DNA of 64,000 bases from Pacificitalea sp040119125 (lineage in GTDB: Bacteria > Pseudomonadota > Alphaproteobacteria > Rhodobacterales > Rhodobacteraceae), in contig JBEDTR010000017.1 of the NCBI GenBank assembly GCA_040119125.1, positions 248,001 through 312,000 on the forward strand, given 5' to 3'. Numbering within the stretch: the stretch's first letter is position 1; each line of letters begins with the position of its first letter. A program made the position numbers and the translations under genes. This document shows, piece by piece, positions 33,738 to 42,192 of this stretch. The notes below the pieces were generated by a model. The model was not told the origin of the DNA. It ran no database searches and saw only the letters and a program-made list of their open reading frames with translations.

Positions 33738-35628
33738 GCAATGCGGCTTTCACGGTTTTGCGGGGCGCGGCGACGGGGACCACAGCCGGAAGGGAGAGGT
33801 CGCGGGCGGATGTGCCTTCGGGCATGGCGGCTTCGGCCACCCAGCGCGCACGGGTCAGCCTGTAGCGCGCCAGCACCGGCGGCACATGACGCTCCTGTGG
33901 CACCGCGAAGACTGCCGCCCCGTGCCGGCGCGAGGTGAAAGACACGATTGGCGCGGCCAGCAGCATCGGCCCGCCTACGGGCAGCATCCACGGCAGCAAT
34001 TCCGCCGCCAACAGGTAGGTGGCGATCAGCCCCCCTGCCCCGACCAGCATGATCCACCAGCTTGCCGCCCATGCGGTGCGCAAGGACACCGCGCCGTCAC
34101 CGCGCGCATTGGCGGGCCAGCCGCCATCGCGACCGGTCAGCACTTGCAGCACGGAGCGGGTGGTGAACATCAGCATCACGGGCGCGATCACGGTCGACAG
34201 GGCCAGTTCCGCAGTGGCGGAGGCAAAGCTGCGCCCGGTGCCGCCGAACAAGCGGACCGCGCCGGTCCACCACGCCTTGAGAAAGATCGCGAGCTTCGGC
34301 AGCACCAGCAGCGCGCCGATGCCCACGGCAAGGCCAATTGCCTTTGCGGTCTCGTCGGAGGGAAACACCGGAAAGATCTGCCCGGCGGGGAAGTAATCCG
34401 GCCCGATTTGCCACATCGCGGCGGGGACTGACACGATCAGCAAGCCCAGCCACAAAAGCGGCGAGATATAGGACAAGATCGCCTGCAAGAAGACATAGCG
34501 CGACCACAGCCGCATGCGCGGGGCGCCCAGCAGCCGCACATATTGCAGATTGCCCTGACACCAACGGCGGTCCCGCTGGGCGAACTCGACCATGTCCTCG
34601 GGGCCTTCTTCAAATGAGCCGCCCAGATCGGGGTCGAGCCGCACCGTCCATCCCGCGCGCGCCAGCAGCGCCGCCTCGACATAGTCATGGCTCATGATCG
34701 GCCCGCCAAAGGGCGGCTTGCCCGACAGTTGCGGCAGCCCGCAGGACCACGCAAACGCCTGCACCCGGACCAGCGCGTTATGGCCCCAGAACGGTCCCGT
34801 GGTGCCCTGCATCGCAGCCAGACCGCGCGCGAAGATCGGCGAATAGAACGCGGCGGCGAATTGCATCGCGCGGCCAAATAGCGACCGCGCGTTCACGATG
34901 CGTGGCAGCGTTTGCAGCAGGCCCAGATCGGGCGCCGCTTCCATACGGCGGATCATTTCGGCCAGCGTCGCGCCTTCCATCAGGCTGTCGGCGTCGAGGA
35001 TCAACGCATAGTCGTAGCGGCCTCCGGAACTGCGGATGAAATCCTCGATATTGCCGGCTTTTTTGCCGGTATTCTGCGCGCGGCGGCGGTAGAACATGCG
35101 ACCCACGCCGTCGCGCTCGGCCACGAGCCGGGCGAACCAGCGGGCCTCCTCCGCCGCGATGGCGTCGGAGCGCGTGTCAGACAGCACCGCGATATCGACC
35201 TGCGCGGTCAGTCCGGCCTCGGCCAGCGATACATCCATCGCAGAGACCCGTGCCAGAACCGCGACCGGGTCTTCGTTGTAGACTGGCATCAGCACGGCGG
35301 TGCGGCCCGCGATTGGCGCGCTGTCGGGCAGGCGCGGCACGGCGGGCTCGCGGTAGAACAGGCCTACGAAACTCTGCGTGGCGCCCCATGCCAGCCAGAA
35401 GGTCGTGACCCCGATCAACACCGCGCGCACCACGTCGAGCGCGTCGAAGCTGATCGACAGCGCATATTGCAAGAACAGCACGACAGCCTCGGTGGCGGCC
35501 GCGAAAGCCAGGGTCAGCGCAACGACCCGCGCGGTGCGGGTGCCACGCCGGGACACCGGACGTTGGGGGGGACGCGATTGACCTGCGTCACTATCAGGGC
35601 GGTCGCGGACAGGGGTGGGACGGGGCAT
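33730..35628 (-). CDS. opgH: OpgH/MdoH glucan glucosyltransferase
   Basis: Inner-membrane family-2 glycosyltransferase that polymerises the beta-glucan backbone from UDP-glucose. The 632 residues (E. coli OpgH is 847) comprise two N-terminal membrane helices (~33-85), the cytoplasmic GT2 domain with LMPVYNEDP, LILDADSLMEG, the GHNALVRV acceptor region and the QxxRW-like RDRRWCQGNLQY, and then several C-terminal helices. The N-terminal ~70 residues of typical OpgH, including a MPPxAPLxMP-like motif, are not in this frame; they are found in the small gene just upstream (opgI). Confidence 0.95.
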   Translation of the reverse strand: MPRPTPVRDRPDSDAGQSRPPQRPVSRRGTRTARVVALTLAFAAATEAVVLFLQYALSISFDALDVVRAVLIGVTTFWLAWGATQSFVGLFYREPAVPRLPDSAPIAGRTAVLMPVYNEDPVAVLARVSAMDVSLAEAGLTAQVDIAVLSDTRSDAIAAEEARWFARLVAERDGVGRMFYRRRAQNTGKKAGNIEDFIRSSGGRYDYALILDADSLMEGATLAEMIRRMEAAPDLGLLQTLPRIVNARSLFGRAMQFAAAFYSPIFARGLAAMQGTTGPFWGHNALVRVQAFAWSCGLPQLSGKPPFGGPIMSHDYVEAALLARAGWTVRLDPDLGGSFEEGPEDMVEFAQRDRRWCQGNLQYVRLLGAPRMRLWSRYVFLQAILSYISPLLWLGLLIVSVPAAMWQIGPDYFPAGQIFPVFPSDETAKAIGLAVGIGALLVLPKLAIFLKAWWTGAVRLFGGTGRSFASATAELALSTVIAPVMLMFTTRSVLQVLTGRDGGWPANARGDGAVSLRTAWAASWWIMLVGAGGLIATYLLAAELLPWMLPVGGPMLLAAPIVSFTSRRHGAAVFAVPQERHVPPVLARYRLTRARWVAEAAMPEGTSARDLSLPAVVPVAAPRKTVKAALHG

Positions 35629-35633
35629 CGGGC

Positions 35634-35858
35634 CTAGCGCAGGCGCAGCACAGGCGAAGCCAGCCGCATCAGCCGCGCCATGCGCAGCGACAACAGGCGC
35701 GGCAAGAGCCGGCGACCGCGCTGGCGGGGCGTCGGTTGCGCGGACCGGTGCCGCGCGCGGCGTTCCAGCACTTGCTGCGGCATCTCAAGCGGCGCGGCAG
35801 GTGGCATATGCGGGGCCATCGCGGCGCGCGTGGCAAGTGGGTCGGCGTGAAATGTCAT
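35634..35858 (-). CDS. opgI: OpgI-like small protein (detached OpgH N-terminal motif)
   Basis: A 74-residue basic protein read between opgG and opgH. Its ATG overlaps the opgG stop (ATGA) and its TAG stop is 5 bp before the opgH ATG, so it is translationally coupled on both sides. It contains MPPAAPLEMPQQVLERRA, which resembles the extreme N-terminus of full-length OpgH proteins; the remainder is Arg/Leu-rich (LLPRLLSLRMARLMRLASPV) and could be an amphipathic membrane-surface helix. R. sphaeroides has a small opgI at this position; its function is unknown to me. A frameshifted opgH N-terminus is the alternative. Confidence 0.75.
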   Translation of the reverse strand: MTFHADPLATRAAMAPHMPPAAPLEMPQQVLERRARHRSAQPTPRQRGRRLLPRLLSLRMARLMRLASPVLRLR

Positions 35859-37585
35859 GCCTTGTTCATCCATTGATATAACCAGGTTTCGGAGAGCTTT
35901 CGCCCGTAACCAGTCAAATGCGCGACCAGTTCCATCGCCGCGGGCCCGTCCGGGGCGGCGTCGATGACCAGTCGCCATATATGCGTGCCGTCGATGCGGG
36001 AAAGAGCGACATGCTCGATTTTTCCGCGCGTTATCGACACGACAGGCTCGATTTCGTCATCCGGTGCGGCGCTGGCCAGCATGCCCCCTTCGAAATCGAC
36101 GACGAATTTGCGGCCCCTAGATTTGCGGTCGGCCTCCGCCACGCCGGACACCCCGCCGGGGCCGGTGCGGGTTTCCAGCACATAGGCTAGCTCGCCATCG
36201 CTGTCGGGCGCCAGATCGCCCCAGCGCAGGCTATAGGCGTAGCTGCGCGCCTCCCCGGCGCGGGGGGCGTCATCTGGGGTCCAGAAGGCCACGATATTAT
36301 CGTTGACCTCCAGATCGGTCGGAATTTCGACCAGCACCACCTTGCCCGGCCCCCAATCCGAGGTCGGCGTGACCTCTACCGAGGGGCGGTCCTGATAATG
36401 CGCTTCCGCGTCCTGATAGTCACCGAAATCGCGGTCGCGCTGATAGAGGCCAAAGCCTTCCAGCCCCGGCTCGGCAAAGAAGGACGCCGCCAGCCGCGCG
36501 GGATTGTTCAGCGCGCGCCACAGCCGGTCGCCGCCAGCGCGGGTGATCGACAATCCGTTGCTGTCATGGACCTGCTTGCGATAATCGTCGAATTGGGCGC
36601 GATTGCCCTCCGCGAACAGATACATCGAGGTCAGCGGCGCGATGCCCAGACGCTCGACATCGGCGCGGAAGAACAGGCGCGAGGTCACGTCGATCCGGGT
36701 GGCATTGCCGGGCTGGATGACGAACCGATACGCCCCGGTGACGGAGGGGCTGTCCAATGTCGCATGCACCGTAATGCTGCGCGCACCGGGGGCGGGACGC
36801 TCGACATAGAAGGCCGTGAATACGGGGAATTCCTCGCCATTGGGTCCGGCGGTATTGACGGCCAGCCCACGCGCGGAAATGCCGTAGGCGCTGCCCCGCC
36901 CGAGCGCGCGGAAATAGGATGCACCCTGAAACGCGATCAGCTCATCCATACGGTCGGCGGCGTTGAGCGGATAATTCAGGCGGAACCCGGCCACACCGGG
37001 GAAGGTCTCAACCGGGCCGACCTTGTCGCGGGCATCGCCGTGATACCGAAAATCATCTGGCCCGAACCGGATGGGGCTGACTTGCCCGTCGGCGAGTTCA
37101 TAGACCGCGACAGGCTCCTCGAACAGCCAGCCCAGATGATAGGCGTGCAGCCTGAACAGCGCATCGGTCCCGGCCCAACGCGCGTGATCGGCGTCGAACT
37201 GGATCATGCGGTAATCGTCGAAATCAAGCGCCTCGGAGAAACCCGTGCCCCGCTGCGGGGGCTGATAGGCACGGGTGGCGCGGGTTTCGGCCTGCGCAGC
37301 CAGCCAATCGAAAAGCTGATCCGAAGTCACATTGGCGGGAAGCTCCGCAACCACACCTTCGGTCGGGGCGCGACGCGCCACTGCACCGTCCTGCGCGCGC
37401 ACAGGCATCGGAAGACCTGCGATCCCGGCAAGCCCGCCCAATCCCGCCAGAACGGCACGTCGCGAGACCCCGCGATGGCATGCGGGCGCGGGTGTCCGAA
37501 GCGGGTTGGAAATAATATCTGCTTTTGAAAATAGCGTGTTGGTCGGGCGGAGCCGATGTCTCTGACTGTCTGCGTTCATGAACAC
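35855..37585 (-). CDS. opgG: OpgG/MdoG periplasmic glucan biosynthesis protein
   Basis: Periplasmic protein required for glucan backbone branching/assembly. The 576-residue precursor carries a twin-arginine-type signal (SRRAVLAGLGGLAGIAGLP, ~residues 41-60, ending VRAQ) after an unusually long ~40-residue lead. Mature-domain motifs include FDDYRMIQFDADHARW, FRLNYPLNAADRMDELIAFQGASYFR, SRLFFRADVERLGIAPLTSMYLF and YQRDRDFGDYQDAEAHYQDRPS. A second ATG two codons in is an alternative start. First gene of the opgGIHC operon. Confidence 0.95.
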   Translation of the reverse strand: MFMNADSQRHRLRPTNTLFSKADIISNPLRTPAPACHRGVSRRAVLAGLGGLAGIAGLPMPVRAQDGAVARRAPTEGVVAELPANVTSDQLFDWLAAQAETRATRAYQPPQRGTGFSEALDFDDYRMIQFDADHARWAGTDALFRLHAYHLGWLFEEPVAVYELADGQVSPIRFGPDDFRYHGDARDKVGPVETFPGVAGFRLNYPLNAADRMDELIAFQGASYFRALGRGSAYGISARGLAVNTAGPNGEEFPVFTAFYVERPAPGARSITVHATLDSPSVTGAYRFVIQPGNATRIDVTSRLFFRADVERLGIAPLTSMYLFAEGNRAQFDDYRKQVHDSNGLSITRAGGDRLWRALNNPARLAASFFAEPGLEGFGLYQRDRDFGDYQDAEAHYQDRPSVEVTPTSDWGPGKVVLVEIPTDLEVNDNIVAFWTPDDAPRAGEARSYAYSLRWGDLAPDSDGELAYVLETRTGPGGVSGVAEADRKSRGRKFVVDFEGGMLASAAPDDEIEPVVSITRGKIEHVALSRIDGTHIWRLVIDAAPDGPAAMELVAHLTGYGRKLSETWLYQWMNKA

Positions 37586-37984
37586 TCAAACCGGGAGGAG
37601 GCGCGGCCGCGCCGTGGGAGGTTGGTCGCGCCCGGCACGGTTGAGCACATCCCAAGCGGGAGATGCTGCAGCGCAGCTGACGCATTGAGACGATGCTCTA
37701 TCCCGGAGACGGGGACAAGAAAATGCCCATTTGGCGGTCGGCTGGGCAAAACCTCACCGATTTTCGCCACCTCGGCGGGCCGAATGCCGCCGAATTCGGC
37801 AGAGGAGCAACCTGAGCGCGGATCGCGAGCAGACCAGTCTGGACAGATAGGGCGAAATGGCTGGCAGGGGGTCCGTGGGCGTCCGCCTGCCGCAGCGCGG
37901 GGATCGCAAAGGGACGCGCTGCCGGGGCGCAACCGAGAGACCGTGACCACCTTTGTGATCGCCTCATTCTTGCTGAAGAATAAA
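37586..37984. other. Gap of about 400 bp upstream of opgG and downstream of tRNA-Leu
   Basis: It lies between the opgG start (minus) and the 3' end of tRNA-Leu (minus). No open frame here has recognisable motifs. It presumably holds the opg promoter. A weak hairpin (ATTCTT/AAGAAT) sits just after the tRNA 3' end without a U-run, and may aid tRNA 3' processing or termination. Confidence 0.5.
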
Positions 37985-38071
37985 TGGTGCGGTCGAGAAG
38001 ACTCGAACTTCCACGGGTGTTACCCCACAGCGACCTCAACGCTGCGCGTCTACCAATTCCGCCACGACCGC
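37985..38071 (-). tRNA. tRNA-Leu (anticodon GAG), CCA encoded
   Basis: An 87-nt minus-strand gene including the encoded CCA (37985-37987). The acceptor arms GCGGTCG (38065-38071) and CGACCGC (37989-37995) pair fully. The anticodon stem CAGCG/CGCTG encloses the loop TTGAGGT, giving anticodon GAG (reads CUC/CUU). A long variable arm, as in class-II tRNAs, precedes the T-loop GTTCGAGTC. Discriminator base is A. Confidence 0.97.
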
Positions 38072-38312
38072 ACTGTCGTGGCGCGGTTGATAGCGAAAGC
38101 ACCGGAGGATGAAAAGAGGTATTTTTCACGAAATTTGCGCCATCTGCAGGCGACCTTGCGGCAGGATCGAAACGGGGCCGACGGGACCTTGCGGGTGCCT
38201 GGCCGCCCCCCGTGCGGCAGGGCCGATACTGGACTTGCGCCCGGCTTTCGCGCATCAGACCCCTTCAGCCGACCGGCCGCGCAGTGCAAGCGAAGATGGC
38301 AAGGGAAGATGC

Positions 38313-39059
38313 ATGATGGACACGACCCCCACGGACCAACCCAGCCCCGCTCAGGAACCTGAGATAGCGCCCGTTATCTGGGAAATCGGCGCGGGGCTCA
38401 CCGCCTATGACGACGCCGTCACCCGGATGGAGCAGCGCGCGACCGAGATCGCGGAAGGCCGCGCGCCGGAATTGGTCTGGCTGGTCGAGCATCCCCCACT
38501 TTACACCGCCGGCACCTCGGCCCGGGACGAGGATCTGACCCAGCCGGATCGCTTTCCGGTGCATATCAGCAAGCGCGGCGGGCAATATACCTATCACGGC
38601 CCCGGTCAGCGGGTGGCCTATGTCATGTTGGACCTGAACCGGCGCGGACGCGACATTCGTGCATTTGTGGAGGCGCTGGAGGGTTGGGTGATCGACACGC
38701 TGGCGGAGTTCAATCTGCGCGGCGAGATCCGTCAGGGGCGCGTCGGGGTCTGGATCGCACGACCCGATCTGCCGCCCCTACCCGACGGCACCCCGCGCGA
38801 GGATAAGATCGCCGCCATCGGCATCCGGCTGCGCAAATGGGTGTCTTTCCACGGCATCTCGATCAATGTGGAGCCAGAGCTGGACCATTTCGATGGCATC
38901 GTGCCATGCGGCATTTCCGGTCATGGCGTCACCAGTCTGGTTGATCTGGGCCTGCCAGTGACGATGGGGGATCTCGACGCGGCCCTGCGGCGCAGCTTCG
39001 ATGCGCGATTCGGCGCGACCTTGGACGCAGATGCACAATGGTCGGGGGCGGAGGGCTAG
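38313..39059 (+). CDS. lipB: Octanoyl-[acyl-carrier-protein]-protein N-octanoyltransferase
   Basis: Transfers octanoyl groups from ACP to lipoyl domains, the first step of endogenous lipoate synthesis. The 248-residue protein shows HPPLYTAGTSA, RGGQYTYHGPGQRVAYVMLD, the active-site Lys in KIAAIGIRLRKWVSFHG, and the catalytic Cys in CGISGHGVTSLVDLG. An AAGGGA site precedes ATG 38313; a second ATG follows immediately. lipA is not adjacent. Convergent with the lipoprotein gene after 60 bp containing a GC-rich stem (GCCCCG/CGGGGC). Confidence 0.96.
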   Translation: MMDTTPTDQPSPAQEPEIAPVIWEIGAGLTAYDDAVTRMEQRATEIAEGRAPELVWLVEHPPLYTAGTSARDEDLTQPDRFPVHISKRGGQYTYHGPGQRVAYVMLDLNRRGRDIRAFVEALEGWVIDTLAEFNLRGEIRQGRVGVWIARPDLPPLPDGTPREDKIAAIGIRLRKWVSFHGISINVEPELDHFDGIVPCGISGHGVTSLVDLGLPVTMGDLDAALRRSFDARFGATLDADAQWSGAEG

Positions 39060-39119
39060 GCCCCGACGCTTCGAACGGGGCGGGTCACCCCTGCCCCGGC
39101 CCGCATCCGCACCGTCAGA

Positions 39120-39554
39120 TCAGTCGAGGAACTGGCCTGCGTCGATATTGCCGATGCTGCCCATAAGTTGCTGCAGGAACCCTACGCCTTCGACATTCGA
39201 GCTTGTCACGCGGCGCGACAATGCGACGACGCGGCCATCTTCCAGAGTGAAGCGCTCGATATTTGCGACGCGGCCTGCGCCGTCAAACCGGATCGCCACG
39301 ACCTGACGATCGACGATTTCAGGCTCGAACGGGCCAAAGCGGCGCTCGCGTTTGGAGACGTAGTAATAGCCGTTGCCGCTGAGAACGCCGCCTGCGCTGG
39401 GGGAGCCTACGGCCTCCGCCACCGACTCGCGCGTGTCCTGTCCGACCTGCAACGCGGCGAGGTCCTGATCCGACGGCACATAGCCATGATTTTGGTAAAT
39501 GGCGGTGCAGGCCCCTAGGGACAACATCACGGCGCCAAACAGCGCCGTCTTCAT
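39120..39554 (-). CDS. Outer-membrane lipoprotein, SmpA/OmlA (BamE-like)
   Basis: A 144-residue precursor with a lipoprotein signal (MKTALFGAVMLSLGAC, lipobox Cys at 16). The SmpA/OmlA fold follows: DLAALQVGQDTRESVAEAVGSPS and NGYYYVSKRERRFGPFEPEIVDRQVVAIRFDG. The family includes BamE, a non-essential partner of the BamA outer-membrane-protein insertion complex; that role is inferred. ATG 39554 places the signal peptide correctly, 11 codons inside the longest frame. Divergent from DUF177 (117 bp), a pairing common in alphaproteobacteria. Confidence 0.9.
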   Translation of the reverse strand: MKTALFGAVMLSLGACTAIYQNHGYVPSDQDLAALQVGQDTRESVAEAVGSPSAGGVLSGNGYYYVSKRERRFGPFEPEIVDRQVVAIRFDGAGRVANIERFTLEDGRVVALSRRVTSSNVEGVGFLQQLMGSIGNIDAGQFLD

Positions 39555-39671
39555 CGCCGCACCTGCGGTCACGGCTTGTCTTGCCATCCTGCCCTCTTGC
39601 CTTGCGGTCTGTCGCCTGTTTAACGGGCTTACAGGACCATTCGCCGCTGTTCAAGAAAGGAACGCCCGCCA

Positions 39672-40244
39672 ATGCAGGAGCCCTCGAAAACCGTGTTGCG
39701 GTTGACCGCGCTGCCAGCGCGCCGTCCGACCGAATTTACGCTGGTGCCGGACCACGCCCAGCGGGAGAAACTGGCCCGCGAGCTGGAACTGACGGAGCTG
39801 AGCAAACTGCGGTTCGCCGGCAGTCTGCGCCCCGTTGGCCGCGATGACTGGCAGTTGGACGCGACGCTCGGCGCGACGGTGGAACAGCCCTGCGGTGTGA
39901 CGCTCGCCCCAGTCCGCACCCGCATTGATGAGCCTGTGCGCCGCCGCTACTCCGCGAATTACACCGCCTCTGAGGAGGTCGAGGCCGAAGTGCCCGAAGA
40001 CGACACCGTGGAGCCGCTACCCGATACCGTGGATCTGATGGCCGTGATGGCCGAAGCGCTGACGCTGTCGATCCCGGCCTTTCCCCGCGCGCCGGGTGCG
40101 GAACTGGGCGCGCAGGTCTTTGCCCCCGAAGGGGCCGAGCCGCTGACCGAGGAAAAGGTGAAACCCTTTGCCGCTCTGGCCGATCTAAAGAAGAAGATGA
40201 GCGGCGAGGGTGGCGAGAACACCGGTGGCGGGGGCAGCGCATGA
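39672..40244 (+). CDS. DUF177/YceD family protein
   Basis: A 190-residue protein of the YceD/DUF177 family, implicated elsewhere in 23S rRNA/large-ribosomal-subunit biogenesis and usually encoded just before rpmF. The conserved core GSLRPVGRDDWQLDATLGAT...QPCGVTLAPVRTRIDEPVRR lies at residues ~50-95, and the acidic DDTVEPLPDTVDLMAVMAEAL segment follows. The C-terminus is Gly-rich. Here its stop overlaps the start of a PfkB kinase gene (ATGA) and no rpmF follows. Confidence 0.9.
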   Translation: MQEPSKTVLRLTALPARRPTEFTLVPDHAQREKLARELELTELSKLRFAGSLRPVGRDDWQLDATLGATVEQPCGVTLAPVRTRIDEPVRRRYSANYTASEEVEAEVPEDDTVEPLPDTVDLMAVMAEALTLSIPAFPRAPGAELGAQVFAPEGAEPLTEEKVKPFAALADLKKKMSGEGGENTGGGGSA

Positions 40245-41167
40245 GCGCATCCGGCGCCGCCGCATCTGCCCCCGACAGCATCGCTCCGGTGCTCTGCGTG
40301 GGCGCGGTGCTGTGGGATATCGTCGGGCGCACCCCGCGCGAGATGCGGCTGGGCGCGGACCAACCGGGCCGGATCGTGCGCATTCCGGGCGGGGTGGCGC
40401 TTAACATCGCGATGGCGCTGCGGCGCGCGGGGTTGCGGGCGGATCTGCTGGGCGCGGTCGGGCGGGATTTCGAAGGTGACGGCCTGATCGCGGCCTGCGC
40501 CAAGCTGGGACTTGGCACCGAGCATCTTTACCGGTCCGAGGATTTGGCGACCGACACTTACATGGCGATTGAGGGAGCGGGCGATTTGACCGCTGCCATC
40601 GCCGATGTGCATTCGCTGGAGCAGGCGGGCGACAAGATCCTGCGCCCGCTGGCCGATGGCACGCTGGGCGATGCCCATGCCCCTTTCACCGGGGTCGTGG
40701 CGCTGGATGGCAATTTGACCGAGGCGCTGCTGGCCGAGATCGCACAGAGTCCCCTGTTCGCCCGTGCGGATCTGCGCATCGCGCCCGCCTCGCCGGGCAA
40801 GGCCGAGCGTCTGCTGCCGCTGCTCGATCATCCCAGCGCGGTTCTCTACGTGAATCTGGAGGAGGCCGGGCTGCTGTGCCAAGCGCGGTTTGACAGCGCC
40901 CGCGCGGCGGCGGCAGCGCTGGCTTCGCGCGGGGCGGGTCGGATCCTTGTGACCGACGGCGGCGGGGAAACCGCTGAGGCCCGCGATGGCAATATCATCT
41001 GCGCCTCTCCACCCAAGGTCACAGTCGCGCGGGTCACCGGCGCGGGCGACACGTTCATGGCAGCCCATATCGCCGCGGAACTGGCCGGTGCGGATCGTGG
41101 CGTGGCGCTGGAACGTGCGTTGGCGGCGGCGGCGGCCTATGTATCGGGAGAAACCGCTGGCGCATGA
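40241..41167 (+). CDS. PfkB-family sugar/nucleoside kinase
   Basis: A 308-residue ribokinase-fold kinase. The N-terminal glycine motif IPGGVALNIAMALRRAGLRA (~residue 48) and the C-terminal catalytic VTGAGDTFMAAHIAAE (~residue 264, Asp base) are intact. The N-terminal ADQPGRIVRIPGGVALNIA resembles pseudouridine kinases (PsuK), which pair with a pseudouridine-5'-phosphate glycosidase, but no psuG gene is next to it, so the substrate stays open. Translationally coupled to DUF177. Confidence 0.87.
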   Translation: MSASGAAASAPDSIAPVLCVGAVLWDIVGRTPREMRLGADQPGRIVRIPGGVALNIAMALRRAGLRADLLGAVGRDFEGDGLIAACAKLGLGTEHLYRSEDLATDTYMAIEGAGDLTAAIADVHSLEQAGDKILRPLADGTLGDAHAPFTGVVALDGNLTEALLAEIAQSPLFARADLRIAPASPGKAERLLPLLDHPSAVLYVNLEEAGLLCQARFDSARAAAAALASRGAGRILVTDGGGETAEARDGNIICASPPKVTVARVTGAGDTFMAAHIAAELAGADRGVALERALAAAAAYVSGETAGA

Positions 41168-41318
41168 GCCGGGCGCGGTGCGAAACTTGGGTCAAACCTG
41201 CTGCCTCACCTTGCGGTGAAGGGCCACGGCGCCTAGATTTCACAGCGTCCCACAGTGCGCGGGCGTGTTTGTCGTCTATGATTGCCCCCTGTCACCTCTC
41301 CTCGTCGATCGGTCGCCC

Positions 41319-42113
41319 ATGTCCCCTAAAATAACCGAAGACGCGGCTGCCGCGCTCGATCCGCTTCCGCCGCGCCGCAGGCCCGGGCTATTCGGGCGGT
41401 TGCGGTCGTCGTTTCTGACCGGTCTGGTGGTGATCGCGCCCATCGGTTTGACCATCTGGCTGATCTGGACGGTGATTGGCTGGATCGATGGCTTCGTGCT
41501 GCCCTTGATCCCGCATCCCTACCGACCCAATGACTGGCTGATCCAGCATATTGGCGTCAATTTGCGCGGTGTGGGGGTGGTGATTTTCCTCGTCTTCACC
41601 GTCGTTGTCGGCTGGATCGCCAAAGGGCTGATCGGCAAGCAATTGCTGAAATTCGCCGAAAGCATGGTCGACCGGATGCCTGTCGTGCGGTCTGTCTACA
41701 ACGGGTTGAAACAGATCGCGGAGACGGTTTTTGCCCAATCCGAAAGCAATTTCGACAAAGCCTGTCTGGTGCAATATCCGCGCGAAGGCCTGTGGGCCGT
41801 GGGGTTTGTTTCGACCACCACCAAGGGCGAAATCGCCCGCCGGGTGCCGACCGAGGACCGGATGATCTCGATCTTTCTGCCGACCACGCCGAACCCGACC
41901 TCCGGCTTCTTGCTGTTCGTGCCCGAGGGGGATTTGATCTATCTCGATATGCAGGTCGAGGATGCCGCCAAGCTCGTGATCTCAGCCGGGCTGGTCTATC
42001 CCACCGACCGGCTGCCGCCGGAATTGGCTGCCGCACGCAGTCCGTCCCCGGTGACGCCATCGTCGGCGACCCCATCGGGCAAGCCCGCATCCGAGCATCT
42101 GCACGACGCCTGA
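41319..42113 (+). CDS. DUF502 membrane protein
   Basis: A 264-residue protein of the DUF502 family. Two membrane helices (~residues 27-50 FLTGLVVIAPIGLTIWLIWT and ~80-105 GVGVVIFLVFTVVVGWIAKG) flank a short loop. The conserved VVRSVYNGLKQIAETVF, a FVSTTTKGEIARRV segment and TPNPTSGFLLFVPEGDL follow. The last ~40 residues are Pro/Ser-rich. Function unknown. ATG 41319 is chosen as the start of similarity; an in-frame GTG 54 bases upstream is less likely. Confidence 0.88.
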   Translation: MSPKITEDAAAALDPLPPRRRPGLFGRLRSSFLTGLVVIAPIGLTIWLIWTVIGWIDGFVLPLIPHPYRPNDWLIQHIGVNLRGVGVVIFLVFTVVVGWIAKGLIGKQLLKFAESMVDRMPVVRSVYNGLKQIAETVFAQSESNFDKACLVQYPREGLWAVGFVSTTTKGEIARRVPTEDRMISIFLPTTPNPTSGFLLFVPEGDLIYLDMQVEDAAKLVISAGLVYPTDRLPPELAAARSPSPVTPSSATPSGKPASEHLHDA

Positions 42114-42192
42114 GCACACCGGCGCGAGGTGAGTATTAAGGGCAGTCGAAGCCGCGCTGTGAGCAGACCGCGCGGGCCCGGCAGGCTGACGG

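Noticed and set aside
37556..38362. Plus-strand open frame spanning the opgG-lipB gap and the tRNA
   Set aside because: It reads antisense through tRNA-Leu and has no protein motif; lipB starts at 38313 in another frame.
39060..39119. Bidirectional terminator between lipB and the lipoprotein gene
   Set aside because: A 6-bp GCCCCG/CGGGGC stem exists but the loop is 10 bases and no T-run follows on either strand; too weak to list.
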